DNA from: Devosia sp. A16
Lineage (GTDB): Bacteria; Pseudomonadota; Alphaproteobacteria; Rhizobiales; Devosiaceae
DNA length: 64,000 nucleotides
NCBI RefSeq assembly: GCF_001402915.1
Contig: NZ_CP012945.1
Coordinates: forward strand, 3,511,501-3,575,500
Direction of reading: 5' to 3'
In this document: positions 32,858-42,347 of the stretch, piece by piece
Layout: each line of letters opens with the position of its first letter
How positions within the stretch are numbered: position 1 is the stretch's first letter
The notes under the pieces: generated by a model
What the model saw: only the letters and a program-made list of their open reading frames with translations
Told to the model about the DNA's origin: nothing
The model's database searches: none
Program-made: the position numbers and the translations under genes

Positions 32858-33712
32858 ATGCAGGCACTGGCAGGACTGAGGGGCATCGCCCCCCGCTACG
32901 ATGTGGTTTTGAGCGATATCTGGGGCGTCGTGCACAACGGCATCGCCGCGCACCCGACGGCCGTCGAGGCTCTGGTCAATTATCGCCGGAACGGCGGACG
33001 TGTCGTCCTCATCAGCAACGCCCCGCGTCCGCACGGCCCGATCATCGAGATGATGGACGGGCTCGGCGTGTCGCGCGAAGCCTATGACGACGTGGTGACC
33101 TCGGGCGACGCCACCCGCGTGGTGCTCGAGCGCTATCGCGGCCAGACCGTCCATTATGTCGGCCCGGCGCACGACAATGACAGCCTGTTCGAGGGGCTCG
33201 ACATCAGCATCGGCCAGGCCGAGGACGCCAAAGCCGTCGTCGTCACCGATCTCGATACCGATCACGACGCGCCCGACATGTACAATGAGCGGATCACCCT
33301 GTGGCTCAGCCGCAATCTGCCGCTGATCGCCGCCAATCCCGACCGGGTGGTCGAGCATGGCGACCAGATTCTCTATTGCGGCGGCGCCCTTGCCGACCTC
33401 TACGAGGCCCGCGGCGGCATGATCGTGATGGTCGGCAAGCCCTACAAGCCGATCTATGCCGAGGCCCTGCGTCTGGCCGAGACGGCTGCCGGCCGGCCGG
33501 TCGATCGCGCCCGCATCCTGGCGATCGGCGACTCGGTGCGCACCGACGCGATCGGCGCCGCCGGAGCCGGGCTCGACCTGCTGTTCATAACCGGCTCGAT
33601 CCATGCGGCCGAACTTGACGCCTTCGGCAATCCCGACACCGACGCCATCGCCGCTCTTGTCGCCCCGAGCGGCGCCAACGTGGTCGGGTTCATGGCAAGA
33701 CTTGCCTGGTGA
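32858..33712 (+). CDS. HAD-superfamily class IIA phosphatase
   Basis: A 284-residue HAD-IIA hydrolase of the TIGR01459 type. Motif I is VVLSDIWGVVHNG (nucleophile Asp; the usual second Asp is Trp, as in this subfamily), motif II ISNAPR, motif III region GKPYKPIY and motif IV ILAIGDSVRTDAIGA. Relatives include the NagD group of phosphatases with unknown true substrates. Placed 12 bases after the EAL-like gene; ends just before ribF. Confidence 0.88.
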   Translation: MQALAGLRGIAPRYDVVLSDIWGVVHNGIAAHPTAVEALVNYRRNGGRVVLISNAPRPHGPIIEMMDGLGVSREAYDDVVTSGDATRVVLERYRGQTVHYVGPAHDNDSLFEGLDISIGQAEDAKAVVVTDLDTDHDAPDMYNERITLWLSRNLPLIAANPDRVVEHGDQILYCGGALADLYEARGGMIVMVGKPYKPIYAEALRLAETAAGRPVDRARILAIGDSVRTDAIGAAGAGLDLLFITGSIHAAELDAFGNPDTDAIAALVAPSGANVVGFMARLAW

Positions 33713-33801
33713 AGGCCTGCATACCAGCCTCCAACCTTAGCCGCCTTGCAACCCATGCGGTTTCTTGCCATATCGCCATCACTCTCAAGGCGGGTACGAA
33801 T

Positions 33802-34776
33802 TTGAGCGGCTTCATCAGGCTCGCTGGGCTCGACCAGGTTCCGGCGTCGCTGCGCGGGGCCATGGTCGCGATCGGCAATTTCGACGGCTGCCACCGCGGT
33901 CATCAACACGTTTTCCGGGCGCTGAAGGCTCGTGCAGCCGCGCTCGGCGTGCCGGCGATCGTTCTCACGTTCGAGCCGCATCCGCGCGACGTGTTCGCGC
34001 CTCAGCCCTTCATGTTCCGCCTGACCTATGCCGACCAGAAGGCCGAGATCGCCGAGGCGCTCGGGCTCGATGGCATCGTGGTGATGCCGTTTTCGCTCGA
34101 GTTCTCGCATATCGTCGCCGAGGACTTTGTCACCCGGTTCCTCGTCGGGGCCCTCGGGGTCACCGGCGTTTCGGTCGGCGCCGATTTCCACTTCGGCTAC
34201 AAGCGCCAGGGGACGCCGGATTTCCTCAAAGACGCCGGCCTGCGCCACGGTTTCGAGGTCGAGATCCTCGATATGCTCGACGAGGGGGACGATCACATCT
34301 CGTCTTCGCGCATCCGCGCGCTGCTCGGCGAGGGCGATGTTGCCGGCGCGGCGCAACTGCTCGGCTACCACTGGTTCCTCTCGGGCGTCGTGGTGAAGGG
34401 CGACCAGCGGGGCAGGGAGCTCGGCTTCCCCACGGCCAACACCGCGAGCCCCACCGGCTTCGGCCTGCTGCAGGGCGTCTACGCGGTCCGTGCCAAGCTC
34501 GGGGAGAGGCTGCTCGATGGCGTTGCGAGCTACGGCAAGCCGATGTTCAACAACGAGCGTCCGCCCTTCGAGACCTGGATCTTCGATTTCGACGAGGACA
34601 TCTACGGCCAGACGCTGGAAGTGGCGCTGCTCGGCACCGTCCGCGGCCAAGTGAAGTTCACCGGCCTCGACGAACTGATCGCCGCCGTCAACAACGACGC
34701 CGCCCAGGCCCGGTTGCTGCTGCAATCGACCTTGCCGGTGTCGGAGCTCGACGAGAAGCTCGGGTTCTTCCGCTGA
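33802..34776 (+). CDS. ribF: Bifunctional riboflavin kinase / FAD synthetase
   Basis: Makes FMN from riboflavin and FAD from FMN. The 324-residue form has the FAD synthetase domain first ([13 protein letters not shown], the HxGH-type site, and SSSRIRALL near 170) and the riboflavin kinase domain after about 185 ([15 protein letters not shown]). I chose TTG 33802, which gives a normal-length N-terminus ([18 protein letters not shown]) after AAGGCGGG. A GTG at 33709 overlaps the HAD gene stop but adds 31 residues unlike any RibF. Confidence 0.93.
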   Translation: MSGFIRLAGLDQVPASLRGAMVAIGNFDGCHRGHQHVFRALKARAAALGVPAIVLTFEPHPRDVFAPQPFMFRLTYADQKAEIAEALGLDGIVVMPFSLEFSHIVAEDFVTRFLVGALGVTGVSVGADFHFGYKRQGTPDFLKDAGLRHGFEVEILDMLDEGDDHISSSRIRALLGEGDVAGAAQLLGYHWFLSGVVVKGDQRGRELGFPTANTASPTGFGLLQGVYAVRAKLGERLLDGVASYGKPMFNNERPPFETWIFDFDEDIYGQTLEVALLGTVRGQVKFTGLDELIAAVNNDAAQARLLLQSTLPVSELDEKLGFFR

Positions 34777-34879
34777 CGGCGGGACCGGTGCCGGCTGCCC
34801 ACCACCGAGCGGCCAATATGTGCTTTCACCGCGCGCCCCCGCTTGCTACAAGCCCGCAACTTCCCTTGAACATCGATCG

Positions 34880-37837
34880 ATGACGATGAACGATACTGCG
34901 ACCAGCGGCGCCGAGACCGACTATTCCGCGACGCTCTTCCTGCCCGAGACCGAGTTCCCGATGCGCGCCGGCCTGCCGGCCCGTGAGCCCGACTGGCTGA
35001 AGCGCTGGGAAGACATGGACATTTATGCCCGCCAGCGCGCCGCCTGTAAGGGCAAGCCGCTGTTCACGTTGCACGACGGCCCACCCTACGCCAACGGCAA
35101 CATCCATATCGGTCACGCGCTCAACAAGATCCTCAAGGATCTGGTGAGCCGATCCAAGACCATGCTGGGCTACAACTCGGCCTATGTGCCGGGTTGGGAC
35201 TGCCATGGCCTGCCGATCGAATGGAAGGTCGAGGAACAGTATCGCGCCAAAGGCAAGAACAAGGACGACGTCGAGATCAACGAGTTCCGCAGCGAGTGCC
35301 GCAGCTTCGCGCAGTACTGGGTCGATACCCAGCGCGAGGAGTTCAAGCGGCTCGGCGTGATCGGCGACTGGTCCAACCCGTACCTGACCATGAGCTTCGA
35401 TGCCGAGGCGCAGATCGCGCGCGAGCTGATGAAGGTCGCTGCCTCCGGGCAGCTCTATCGCGGCTCCAAGCCGGTCATGTGGTCGGTGGTCGAGCGCACC
35501 GCGCTGGCGGAAGCCGAGATCGAATACCAGGATTATGAAAGCGACGCGATCTGGGTGAAGTTCCCGATCCACTCGGCCAACGGCGCTTTCGGCACCGGCT
35601 CGTTCGAGGACTTCGGCTCCTCCTACGTCGTCATCTGGACCACCACGCCCTGGACCATCCCGGCCAACCGGGCCATCAGCTATTCGTCCAAGATCAGCTA
35701 CGGCCTCTACGAGGTCACCGGTGCCCCGGAAGGCAACTGGGCGTCCAAGGGCGAGAAATACGTCCTCGCCGACAAGCTGGCCGAAGAGACCCTCCAGAAG
35801 GCCAAGGTCGAGAGCTTCGTCCGCCTGCACGATGTCGACTGTTCGAAGATCGTCTCCTGTAGCCATCCGCTGCGCGGGCTTGCCGGCGGCTACGAGTTCG
35901 AGGTGCCGCTGCTCGATGGTGAACACGTCACCGACGATGCCGGCACGGGCTTCGTCCACACCGCCCCAAGCCACGGCCTCGACGACTTCGAGATCTGGAT
36001 GGCGTCCGGTCGCAAGCTCATCGAGCGCGGCATCGACACCTCGATCCCCTTCGTCGTCGACGATGCCGGTTTCTACACCGCCGCCGCGCCGGGCCTCGAG
36101 GGTGCCCGCGTCATCGACGATGCCGGCAAGAAGGGCGATGCCAATAACCGGGTGATCGCGGCCTTGGCCGAGCGTAACGCCATGCTGGCGCGCGGCCGTC
36201 TCAAGCACCAGTATCCGCATTCCTGGCGTTCCAAGAAGCCGATCATCTATCGCAACACCCCGCAGTGGTTCGTCTACATGGACCGCGACATCGAGGGCAA
36301 AAAGGGCGATACGCTGCGCGCGCGCTCGCTGGCTGCGATCGACGCGACCAAGTTCTACCCTCAGGCCGGGCAGAACCGCCTGCGCTCGATGATCGCCGAT
36401 CGCCCCGATTGGGTGCTGAGCCGCCAGCGCGCCTGGGGCGTTCCGATCGCCGTGTTCTACAATGAAGCGACCGACACCATCCTCAACGACGCCACGGTGA
36501 ACCACCGCATCGGCCAGGCCTTCGAGGAGGAGGGCGCCGACGCCTGGTTCAAGCCAGGCGCCAAGGAGCGCTTCCTGGGCGACGCCGTGCCCGATCCGGA
36601 GAACTGGAGCAAGATCGACGACATCCTCGATGTCTGGTTCGAGAGCGGCACCACCCATTCCTGGGTGTTGAAGAACCCGCAGAAATGGCCCGACATGCAG
36701 TTCCCGGCCGGCATGTACCTCGAAGGGTCCGACCAGCATCGCGGCTGGTTCCATTCCTCGCTGCTCGAGAGCTGCGCCACCAACGGCTTCGCTCCCTATG
36801 CGAGCGTGTTGACGCACGGCTTCACCCTCGACGGCGAGGGCAAGAAGATGTCGAAATCGCTCGGCAACACCACCGCCCCGCAGGACGTCATCAAGCAGTT
36901 CGGCGCCGATATCCTGCGCCTGTGGGTCGCCCAGTCCGACTATTCGGATGATTTGAGGATCGGCAAGGAGATCATCAACACCACCGTCGACAGCTATCGC
37001 AAGCTGCGCAACACCATCCGCTGGCTGATCGGCAACCTCGCCCATCGCAAGGCGGAGGAGACCGTCGACTACCGCGACATGCCCGAGCTCGAGCAGTTGA
37101 TCCTGTCCAGGCTCAAGGATCTCGACGTGCTGGTGCGTGACGCCTACGAGAGCTACGACTACAAGCGGATCGTCGCTGCGCTGTCGAATTTCATGAACAT
37201 CGACCTGTCGGCGTTCTACTTCGACATCCGCAAGGACGCGCTTTACTGCGACCCGATCTCTTCGGTCCGTCGCCGCGCCAGCCTCACGGTGCTCGACCAC
37301 GTGTTCGACGCGCTCACCGCCTGGCTGGCGCCGATCCTGGTCTTCACCATGGAAGAGGCCTGGCTGGAGCGTCACCCCGGCGCCGAGTCTTCGGTGCACC
37401 TCAGGGAGTTCCCGAAACTCCCCGAGGAATGGACCGACGAAAAGCTCGACGAGAAATGGGAAGCGATCCGCGAGGTCCGCAAGGTGGTCACCGGGGCGCT
37501 CGAGATCGCCCGCCGCGACAAGGTGATCGGCGCCTCGCTCGAAGCCGCGCCGAAGGTCTACATCACCGACGACAAGCTCGCTGCCGCCGTCCGCGGCACC
37601 GACATGGCCGAGATCTCGATCACCTCGGCGATCGAGATCATCGAGGGCGAAGGTCCGGCCGAGGCTTTCCGGCTCGACGACGTGCGCGGTGTGGCCGTGG
37701 TCTTCGCCAAGGCCGAGGGCCAACGCTGTGCTCGTTCGTGGCGGATCCTGCCTGAGGTCGGTACCGATCCCGAATATCCGGACCTGTCGCTGCGCGACGC
37801 GCAGGCGATGCGCGAGCTGAAGGCGGCGGGACGGTAA
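34880..37837 (+). CDS. ileS: Isoleucyl-tRNA synthetase
   Basis: Charges tRNA-Ile; class I synthetase, 985 residues. HIGH motif in [14 protein letters not shown], editing domain with the [11 protein letters not shown] threonine stretch, KMSKS motif in [10 protein letters not shown], and the C-terminal anticodon-binding helices. ATG 34880 (or 34886) begins the conserved part. Followed by an inverted repeat and lspA, the usual ileS-lspA order. A 1055-codon open frame on the opposite strand is an artefact of GC bias. Confidence 0.97.
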   Translation: MTMNDTATSGAETDYSATLFLPETEFPMRAGLPAREPDWLKRWEDMDIYARQRAACKGKPLFTLHDGPPYANGNIHIGHALNKILKDLVSRSKTMLGYNSAYVPGWDCHGLPIEWKVEEQYRAKGKNKDDVEINEFRSECRSFAQYWVDTQREEFKRLGVIGDWSNPYLTMSFDAEAQIARELMKVAASGQLYRGSKPVMWSVVERTALAEAEIEYQDYESDAIWVKFPIHSANGAFGTGSFEDFGSSYVVIWTTTPWTIPANRAISYSSKISYGLYEVTGAPEGNWASKGEKYVLADKLAEETLQKAKVESFVRLHDVDCSKIVSCSHPLRGLAGGYEFEVPLLDGEHVTDDAGTGFVHTAPSHGLDDFEIWMASGRKLIERGIDTSIPFVVDDAGFYTAAAPGLEGARVIDDAGKKGDANNRVIAALAERNAMLARGRLKHQYPHSWRSKKPIIYRNTPQWFVYMDRDIEGKKGDTLRARSLAAIDATKFYPQAGQNRLRSMIADRPDWVLSRQRAWGVPIAVFYNEATDTILNDATVNHRIGQAFEEEGADAWFKPGAKERFLGDAVPDPENWSKIDDILDVWFESGTTHSWVLKNPQKWPDMQFPAGMYLEGSDQHRGWFHSSLLESCATNGFAPYASVLTHGFTLDGEGKKMSKSLGNTTAPQDVIKQFGADILRLWVAQSDYSDDLRIGKEIINTTVDSYRKLRNTIRWLIGNLAHRKAEETVDYRDMPELEQLILSRLKDLDVLVRDAYESYDYKRIVAALSNFMNIDLSAFYFDIRKDALYCDPISSVRRRASLTVLDHVFDALTAWLAPILVFTMEEAWLERHPGAESSVHLREFPKLPEEWTDEKLDEKWEAIREVRKVVTGALEIARRDKVIGASLEAAPKVYITDDKLAAAVRGTDMAEISITSAIEIIEGEGPAEAFRLDDVRGVAVVFAKAEGQRCARSWRILPEVGTDPEYPDLSLRDAQAMRELKAAGR

Positions 37838-37853
37838 AGTTTGAACGCGAGCA

Positions 37854-37975
37854 GACGGCCCCCTCCCATCCTCCCCCATGAAGGGGGAGGTGCCGCATCG
37901 AGTGCCAGGCACGATCGAGCCACAAGCTCGACTCTTCACCTCCCCCTTCATGGGGGAGGCCGGGAGGGGGCCGTC
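37854..37975. repeat. 122-bp element with 39-nt inverted arms
   Basis: Arms 37854-37892 and 37937-37975 match at 37 of 39 positions when one is reverse-complemented; both contain CCTCCCCCATGAAGGGGGAGG, themselves hairpins. The element fills the ileS-lspA gap. It is the best preserved of the GGGGGAGG family in the window and could be a REP/BIME-like or small non-autonomous mobile unit. Confidence 0.75.
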
Positions 37976-38010
37976 TCCATCGATGGGGCACACGCAGCCG
38001 AGCGTTTGCC

Positions 38011-38556
38011 ATGCTAGCTCGCCCCCACCTGATCGCCTCCCTCTTCGCCGGTCTCGCGGCCTTCGCCCTCGACCGCGGCCACAAGTTCCTGCAGGTCAGT
38101 TCCGATTGCATCGGCGCCGCGGCGTCGCAGTGCATCGAGCACCTCGGCTTCGTCTCTCCCGCCACCCCGCTCGGCTGGCAGGGTGGGGAGGTGGTCTCGG
38201 TGACGCCGTTTTTCGACTACGTGCTGGTCTGGAATACCGGCGTCTCGTACGGGCTGCTCGGCGACCTGCCGGTCTGGGCGCTCGGCGCCATTGCCGTGGT
38301 CGCCATCCTTGCCCTGGGCATCTGGTGGTCGCGCACCTCCGACGTTCTGGTGCGCTATGGCCTGATGCTCGCCATTGGCGGCGCCGTGTCAAATGCGCTC
38401 GATCGTGTGCTTTATGGCGCCGTTGCGGATTTCTTTCACTTTCATTGGCAGGATTGGTCGTTCTACATCTTCAATCTCGCCGATGTGGCGATCACCTTGG
38501 GGGTGTTGCTGCTCCTCCTCGACTTCGTCGGGATCGGACGCCGCAAGGCCACCTGA
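38011..38556 (+). CDS. lspA: Lipoprotein signal peptidase
   Basis: Signal peptidase II, which removes signal peptides from diacylglyceryl-modified prolipoproteins in the inner membrane. 181 residues with four transmembrane helices. Catalytic aspartates sit in GGAVSNALDRVLYG and AVADFFHFHW, both intact. A short insertion near residue 30-65 includes SSDCIGAAASQCIEH, giving two extra Cys in the first periplasmic loop. A lipoprotein gene follows, a fitting substrate. Confidence 0.95.
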   Translation: MLARPHLIASLFAGLAAFALDRGHKFLQVSSDCIGAAASQCIEHLGFVSPATPLGWQGGEVVSVTPFFDYVLVWNTGVSYGLLGDLPVWALGAIAVVAILALGIWWSRTSDVLVRYGLMLAIGGAVSNALDRVLYGAVADFFHFHWQDWSFYIFNLADVAITLGVLLLLLDFVGIGRRKAT

Positions 38557-38646
38557 ACGCAAAGGCGCCTCAATCTGGTCTTACGGGCCAGCTTGGTCTA
38601 TAAGGCCCGCGCGGGGCGCGCACGGGTCGGGGAAAAGGGAAGTTTC

Positions 38647-39276
38647 ATGCTGAGTGATTTGACCGGGCGGCGGCCCACTCTCAAAGCCGTGACCCGGGGC
38701 GGATTGCTGACCGTCGGCATCGTGCTCGGCCTGGGCCTGAGCGCCTGCACCACCACCGAAGGCACCAATGCCCTCACCGATGTCGGCACGTTCGAACGCG
38801 AAGTGCTGACCGAGACCATGAAGGGCATGGGCATGATGGAGCGTGAGGAGAAGGCGGAGAACCCCGAGCGGCGCGGTCCGCTGGTGCTCCCCAAATCCAC
38901 CGCCTTGCCGCCGCCGGCCGACCCCAAGGCCGCCAAGACGGCGCTGATTCCCGAAGATTCGAGCCGCGTGCAGATCGATACGTCGAACATTTCCGATGCC
39001 GACCTGAAGCGGCTGCGCAACGCGCGCGTGGTCGACCTGCGCACCCTCAGCGGCCGGCCGTTGACCGAGGCGGAAAGCAAGCAGCTGACCGCCCGCATGA
39101 CGGCGGCCAAGCTGAAGGGCGGCCCCAAGCCGCTCTATCTGCCGCCCGACGAATATTACACCACGGTCAAGGGCCAGGACATGGTCTGCCTCGCCGCCAA
39201 TGGCGAGCTCGTGCCGCTGACCGACAAATCGTGCCCGCCGGAGGTCCGCAAGGCTCTCGCCGCGCAGGCGAAATAG
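38647..39276 (+). CDS. Putative lipoprotein
   Basis: A 209-residue protein with a lipoprotein signal (lipobox LSAC, Cys near 35: GLGLSACTTTEG). The mature part is hydrophilic with a Met-rich TMKGMGMMEREEK stretch and a C-terminal domain holding two Cys (VCLAANG and SCPPEVRK). No function recognised. ATG 38647 follows GGAAG. It is the gene directly after lspA, as lipoprotein genes often are in this group. Confidence 0.75.
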   Translation: MLSDLTGRRPTLKAVTRGGLLTVGIVLGLGLSACTTTEGTNALTDVGTFEREVLTETMKGMGMMEREEKAENPERRGPLVLPKSTALPPPADPKAAKTALIPEDSSRVQIDTSNISDADLKRLRNARVVDLRTLSGRPLTEAESKQLTARMTAAKLKGGPKPLYLPPDEYYTTVKGQDMVCLAANGELVPLTDKSCPPEVRKALAAQAK

Positions 39277-39468
39277 AGCGTTTCCGGGAAAGGCCAGTCT
39301 CCGCCAGGGCGGGGATCGCAGGTTTTTCGGTTCGGAAGCGCGACCACTCAACCCGGTAGGGCAGGTCGAGGCCTCAAAGAGGCGGCGGCCGGCCTACCAC
39401 CAAACTCGAAAGATGCGCTGACCTCCCCGGGCAATCCTGCTCGGTCCCGGTCCCGCAGGAGTTAGTAT

Positions 39469-41346
39469 ATGTCGAATGTTTCGGCCGTCCCGACGGACGG
39501 CGACCGCTTGGCCAAGGTCATTGCTCGTTCCGGTCTCTGCTCCCGTCGCGATGCCGAAGGGTGGATCAAGGACGGCCGAGTCACCGTCAACGGCAAGAAG
39601 GTCCTGACGCCGGCCTTCAACGTTTCCGAGAAAGACAAGATCAAGGTCGATGGCGAGCCGCTGGCGGCCCGCCAGGGCACTCGTGTCTGGCTCTACCACA
39701 AGCCCGCCGGTCTGGTGGTCACCGAAAAGGACCCGGAAGGGCGGCCGACGGTGTTCGAGGCGCTGGCCGAAAAAGACTTGCCGCGGGTGGTCTCGATCGG
39801 TCGGCTCGATATCAACACCGAGGGGCTGCTGCTGGTCACCAACGATGGTGGCCTGAAGCGCGTGCTCGAGCTGCCGGCTACCGGCTGGCTCCGCCGCTAT
39901 CGGGTCCGCGCCTTCGGTTCGGTTACCCAGGAGCAGCTCGATACGCTCAAGGACGGCATCGAGATCGACGGCATCCAGTATGGCCCGATCGAGGCCATTC
40001 TCGAGCGCGCCCAGGGCTCCAACAGCTGGCTGGTGCTGAGCCTGCGCGAAGGCAAGAACCGTGAGGTCAAGAACGTCCTCGGGGCGCTTGGTCTGCAGGT
40101 GAACCGCCTGATCCGCGTCAGCTACGGGCCGTTCCAGCTCGGCGACCTGCCCGAGGGCGAGGTCGAAGTGGTGGCGGCCCGCGTGCTCCGCGAGCAGCTG
40201 GGCAAGCGCCTCGCCGCCGAGGCCAACACCGATTTCGAGAGCGACATGCCCGAAGTCGCACCCAAGCGGAAACCGGCGACCAATCCCAAGCTGCGGGCCG
40301 CGGCGCCGGGCAAGGAGCTGAAAAAGGACTCGCCGCGCAAGTCGCGCGAGAACAAGTTCCGCTTCGAGGACGACGAGACCGAGGCGGCAGCTGCCGCCGC
40401 CCTGGCCGAGCGTCCGCGCCAGGATCGCCCAGGCCGGTTCGACAAGAAGCCCGCCAAAGCCCCGAGCCGCCCGCGTCCGGTCGACCCGTCGGAAATTCGC
40501 ACCATCCACTTCGAAGATGGCCGCGAGGCCGAGATTCGCGTCAAGCCGCCCCGCCCCGAGCGCGGTGACGGTGAGGCGCGCGGCAAGCGGTGGGATCCCG
40601 ACGACAGCTCGGCCAGGAACTTCGGTCGCCCCGCGCACCATGAAGATCGCCCCGCACGCGGCGCGAAACCCGATGGCGATCGTCCCCGCGGCGATCGGCC
40701 CTCTGCCGATCGGCCGCCACGTCCGTATGGCGACAAACCCAGGTTCGGCGACAAGAAGCCGTTCGGTGGCAAGGCCAAGTTCGGGGACAGGTCGCGCGGC
40801 GATCGCCCTTACGGTGATCGTCCGCTTCGCGATGGTGATCGTCCTGCTCGTAGTGGCGGCTTCGGCAAGAAACCCTATTCGCCGCGCAGCGCCGAAGCTG
40901 GCGATCGTCCGGCCCGCAAGTTCGGCGACAAGCCCTTCGGTGACCGTCCGCCCCGCGGCGATCGTCCCTATGGCGATCGTCCGCCCCGCCCTGACGGTGA
41001 CCGTCCCGCCCGGGGTGGCGGCTTCGGCAAGAAGCCCTATTCACCGCGCAACGCGGAAGCCGGAGATCGCCCGGCCCGCAAGTTTGGCGACAAGCCCTAT
41101 GGCACCCGGCCGCCGCGCGGCGATCGCCCCTCCAGCGATCGTCCGGGTCGCGACGGCGGTGACCGTAAGCCATATGGCGGCAGGGCTGGCGATGCCCCTC
41201 GCGGTGGCAAGCCGTTCGGCAAGCCGTCGGGTGGCGGTCGCCCGGCAGGTGGCGGCAGTTCTCCCGGCGGCGCTGGCCGTCCGGCCGGCGGCGCCGGGCG
41301 CCCATCCGGCGACCGTCCTCGCGGACCCAAGAAGCCGCGCGAGTAA
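39469..41346 (+). CDS. rluB: RluB-type 23S rRNA pseudouridine synthase with repetitive tail
   Basis: Isomerises a uridine of 23S rRNA to pseudouridine. Residues 10-70 form the S4 RNA-binding domain (LAKVIARSGLCSRRDAEGWI) and 70-245 the RsuA-family catalytic domain with the Asp of GRLDINTEGLLL. From about 270 to 625 the protein is a low-complexity tail of repeated GDRP, DRPxRP and GGFGKKPYSPR units, strongly basic and disordered, more than doubling the usual length. The DNA under it is nearly tandemly repeated. Named from the RsuA/RluB/E group; RluE or RsuA specificity is not excluded. Confidence 0.88.
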   Translation: MSNVSAVPTDGDRLAKVIARSGLCSRRDAEGWIKDGRVTVNGKKVLTPAFNVSEKDKIKVDGEPLAARQGTRVWLYHKPAGLVVTEKDPEGRPTVFEALAEKDLPRVVSIGRLDINTEGLLLVTNDGGLKRVLELPATGWLRRYRVRAFGSVTQEQLDTLKDGIEIDGIQYGPIEAILERAQGSNSWLVLSLREGKNREVKNVLGALGLQVNRLIRVSYGPFQLGDLPEGEVEVVAARVLREQLGKRLAAEANTDFESDMPEVAPKRKPATNPKLRAAAPGKELKKDSPRKSRENKFRFEDDETEAAAAAALAERPRQDRPGRFDKKPAKAPSRPRPVDPSEIRTIHFEDGREAEIRVKPPRPERGDGEARGKRWDPDDSSARNFGRPAHHEDRPARGAKPDGDRPRGDRPSADRPPRPYGDKPRFGDKKPFGGKAKFGDRSRGDRPYGDRPLRDGDRPARSGGFGKKPYSPRSAEAGDRPARKFGDKPFGDRPPRGDRPYGDRPPRPDGDRPARGGGFGKKPYSPRNAEAGDRPARKFGDKPYGTRPPRGDRPSSDRPGRDGGDRKPYGGRAGDAPRGGKPFGKPSGGGRPAGGGSSPGGAGRPAGGAGRPSGDRPRGPKKPRE

Positions 41347-41349
41347 GCG

Positions 41350-41904
41350 ATGCGCATCGTCGCCGGCAAGTTTCGCGGCAAGGCGCTGCTGTCGCCCGCG
41401 GATGACAGCATCCGCCCGACCTCCGACCGGGCCCGCGAATCGGTGTTCAACATCCTTGCGAGCCGGATTGGCGTCCATCTCGACGGGCTCAAGGTGCTCG
41501 ACCTGTTTGCCGGCACCGGTGCCCTTGGCCTCGAAGCCCTGTCGCGCGGCGCCTCGAGCGCGGTGTTCGTCGATAACGGCGCCGAATCCCGCGGTATCAT
41601 CCGCGACCATATCGAGGCCTTTGGCATCGCCGGCATCGCCAAGCTGCTTCGCCGCGATGCCACGGCGCTCGGGCCGGCCGGCACCATGGGCCCGTTCGAC
41701 CTGGTCTTTCTCGATCCGCCTTACGCCAAGGGCCTTGGTGAGCAGGCGCTGACTTCGCTCAAGGCCGGCAATTGGCTGGCCAGGGACGCGACCATCGTCC
41801 TCGAGGAGAGCGCCGAGGTCCAACTGGCGCTCCCCGAGGGCTTCACGCTCGAGGACCGGCGCGAGTATGGTGCGGCCGCGGTACATTTCCTCCGCGCCCG
41901 CTGA
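41350..41904 (+). CDS. rsmD: 16S rRNA (guanine-966-N2)-methyltransferase
   Basis: Methylates G966 of 16S rRNA. 184 residues, complete: MRIVAGKFRGK start, RPTSDRARESVFNIL, SAM-binding DLFAGTGALGLEALSRGA and the catalytic DPPY in VFLDPPYAKG. Starts three bases after the pseudouridine synthase stop, a common pairing of two rRNA modification genes. Confidence 0.95.
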   Translation: MRIVAGKFRGKALLSPADDSIRPTSDRARESVFNILASRIGVHLDGLKVLDLFAGTGALGLEALSRGASSAVFVDNGAESRGIIRDHIEAFGIAGIAKLLRRDATALGPAGTMGPFDLVFLDPPYAKGLGEQALTSLKAGNWLARDATIVLEESAEVQLALPEGFTLEDRREYGAAAVHFLRAR

Positions 41905-41911
41905 GACGACC

Positions 41912-42343
41912 ATGCAGTTCCGCGCCACCGTCATCCCGTCCGGCAATGCCACCGCGGTTGAAATTCCTGACGCGGTCATGCGCGAGCTCGGCCCCGAGGC
42001 GCGCCCCGCGGTGACGATTATAATCAATGGCCATACCTGGCGCAGCCGGGTCGCCATCATGAACGGCCAGCGCCTCGTCGGCATCAGTGCCGCCAATCGC
42101 ACTGCCGCCGGCATCGAGCAAGGCCAGACGATCGACCTCGACATCACGCTCGACACGGCGCCGCGCGAGGTCGAGGAGCCGGACGACCTGAAGGCCGCGC
42201 TCGAAGACCGGCCCAGTGCGCGGCGCGCCTTCGACAGTTTGCCGTTCGGTCTCAAGGCCAAACACGTGCGCGATATCGAGGCCGCGAGGACCGCCGAGGT
42301 CCGCGCGCGGCGGATCGGCAAGCTGATCGAAGCGCTGGCGTAA
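41912..42343 (+). CDS. YdeI/OmpD-associated family (DUF1905) protein
   Basis: A 143-residue protein with an N-terminal DUF1905 beta barrel (FRATVIPSGNATAVEIPDAV, then NGHTWRSRVAIMNGQRLVGIS) and a C-terminal YdeI/OmpD-associated helix (FDSLPFGLKAKHVRDIEAA ... RIGKLIEAL). Function in bacteria is unsettled; some relatives were linked to bacteriocin tolerance. ATG 41912 is 7 bases after rsmD, with GAGACGACC upstream. Converges with mutL. Confidence 0.85.
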   Translation: MQFRATVIPSGNATAVEIPDAVMRELGPEARPAVTIIINGHTWRSRVAIMNGQRLVGISAANRTAAGIEQGQTIDLDITLDTAPREVEEPDDLKAALEDRPSARRAFDSLPFGLKAKHVRDIEAARTAEVRARRIGKLIEALA

Positions 42344-42347
42344 CCGC

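Noticed and set aside
37854-37975. Inverted arms as an insertion sequence
   Set aside because: No transposase frame lies between or beside the arms, and I saw no target duplication; treated as a non-coding repeat.
34826-37993. A 1055-codon open frame antisense to ileS
   Set aside because: ileS has all synthetase motifs; the antisense product has no recognisable domain and mirrors codon-position GC bias.
40680-41300. Periodic GCGATCGTCCC-like units as a possible CRISPR array
   Set aside because: The units are short, in frame, not separated by unique spacers of constant length, and encode the GDRP tail of the pseudouridine synthase.
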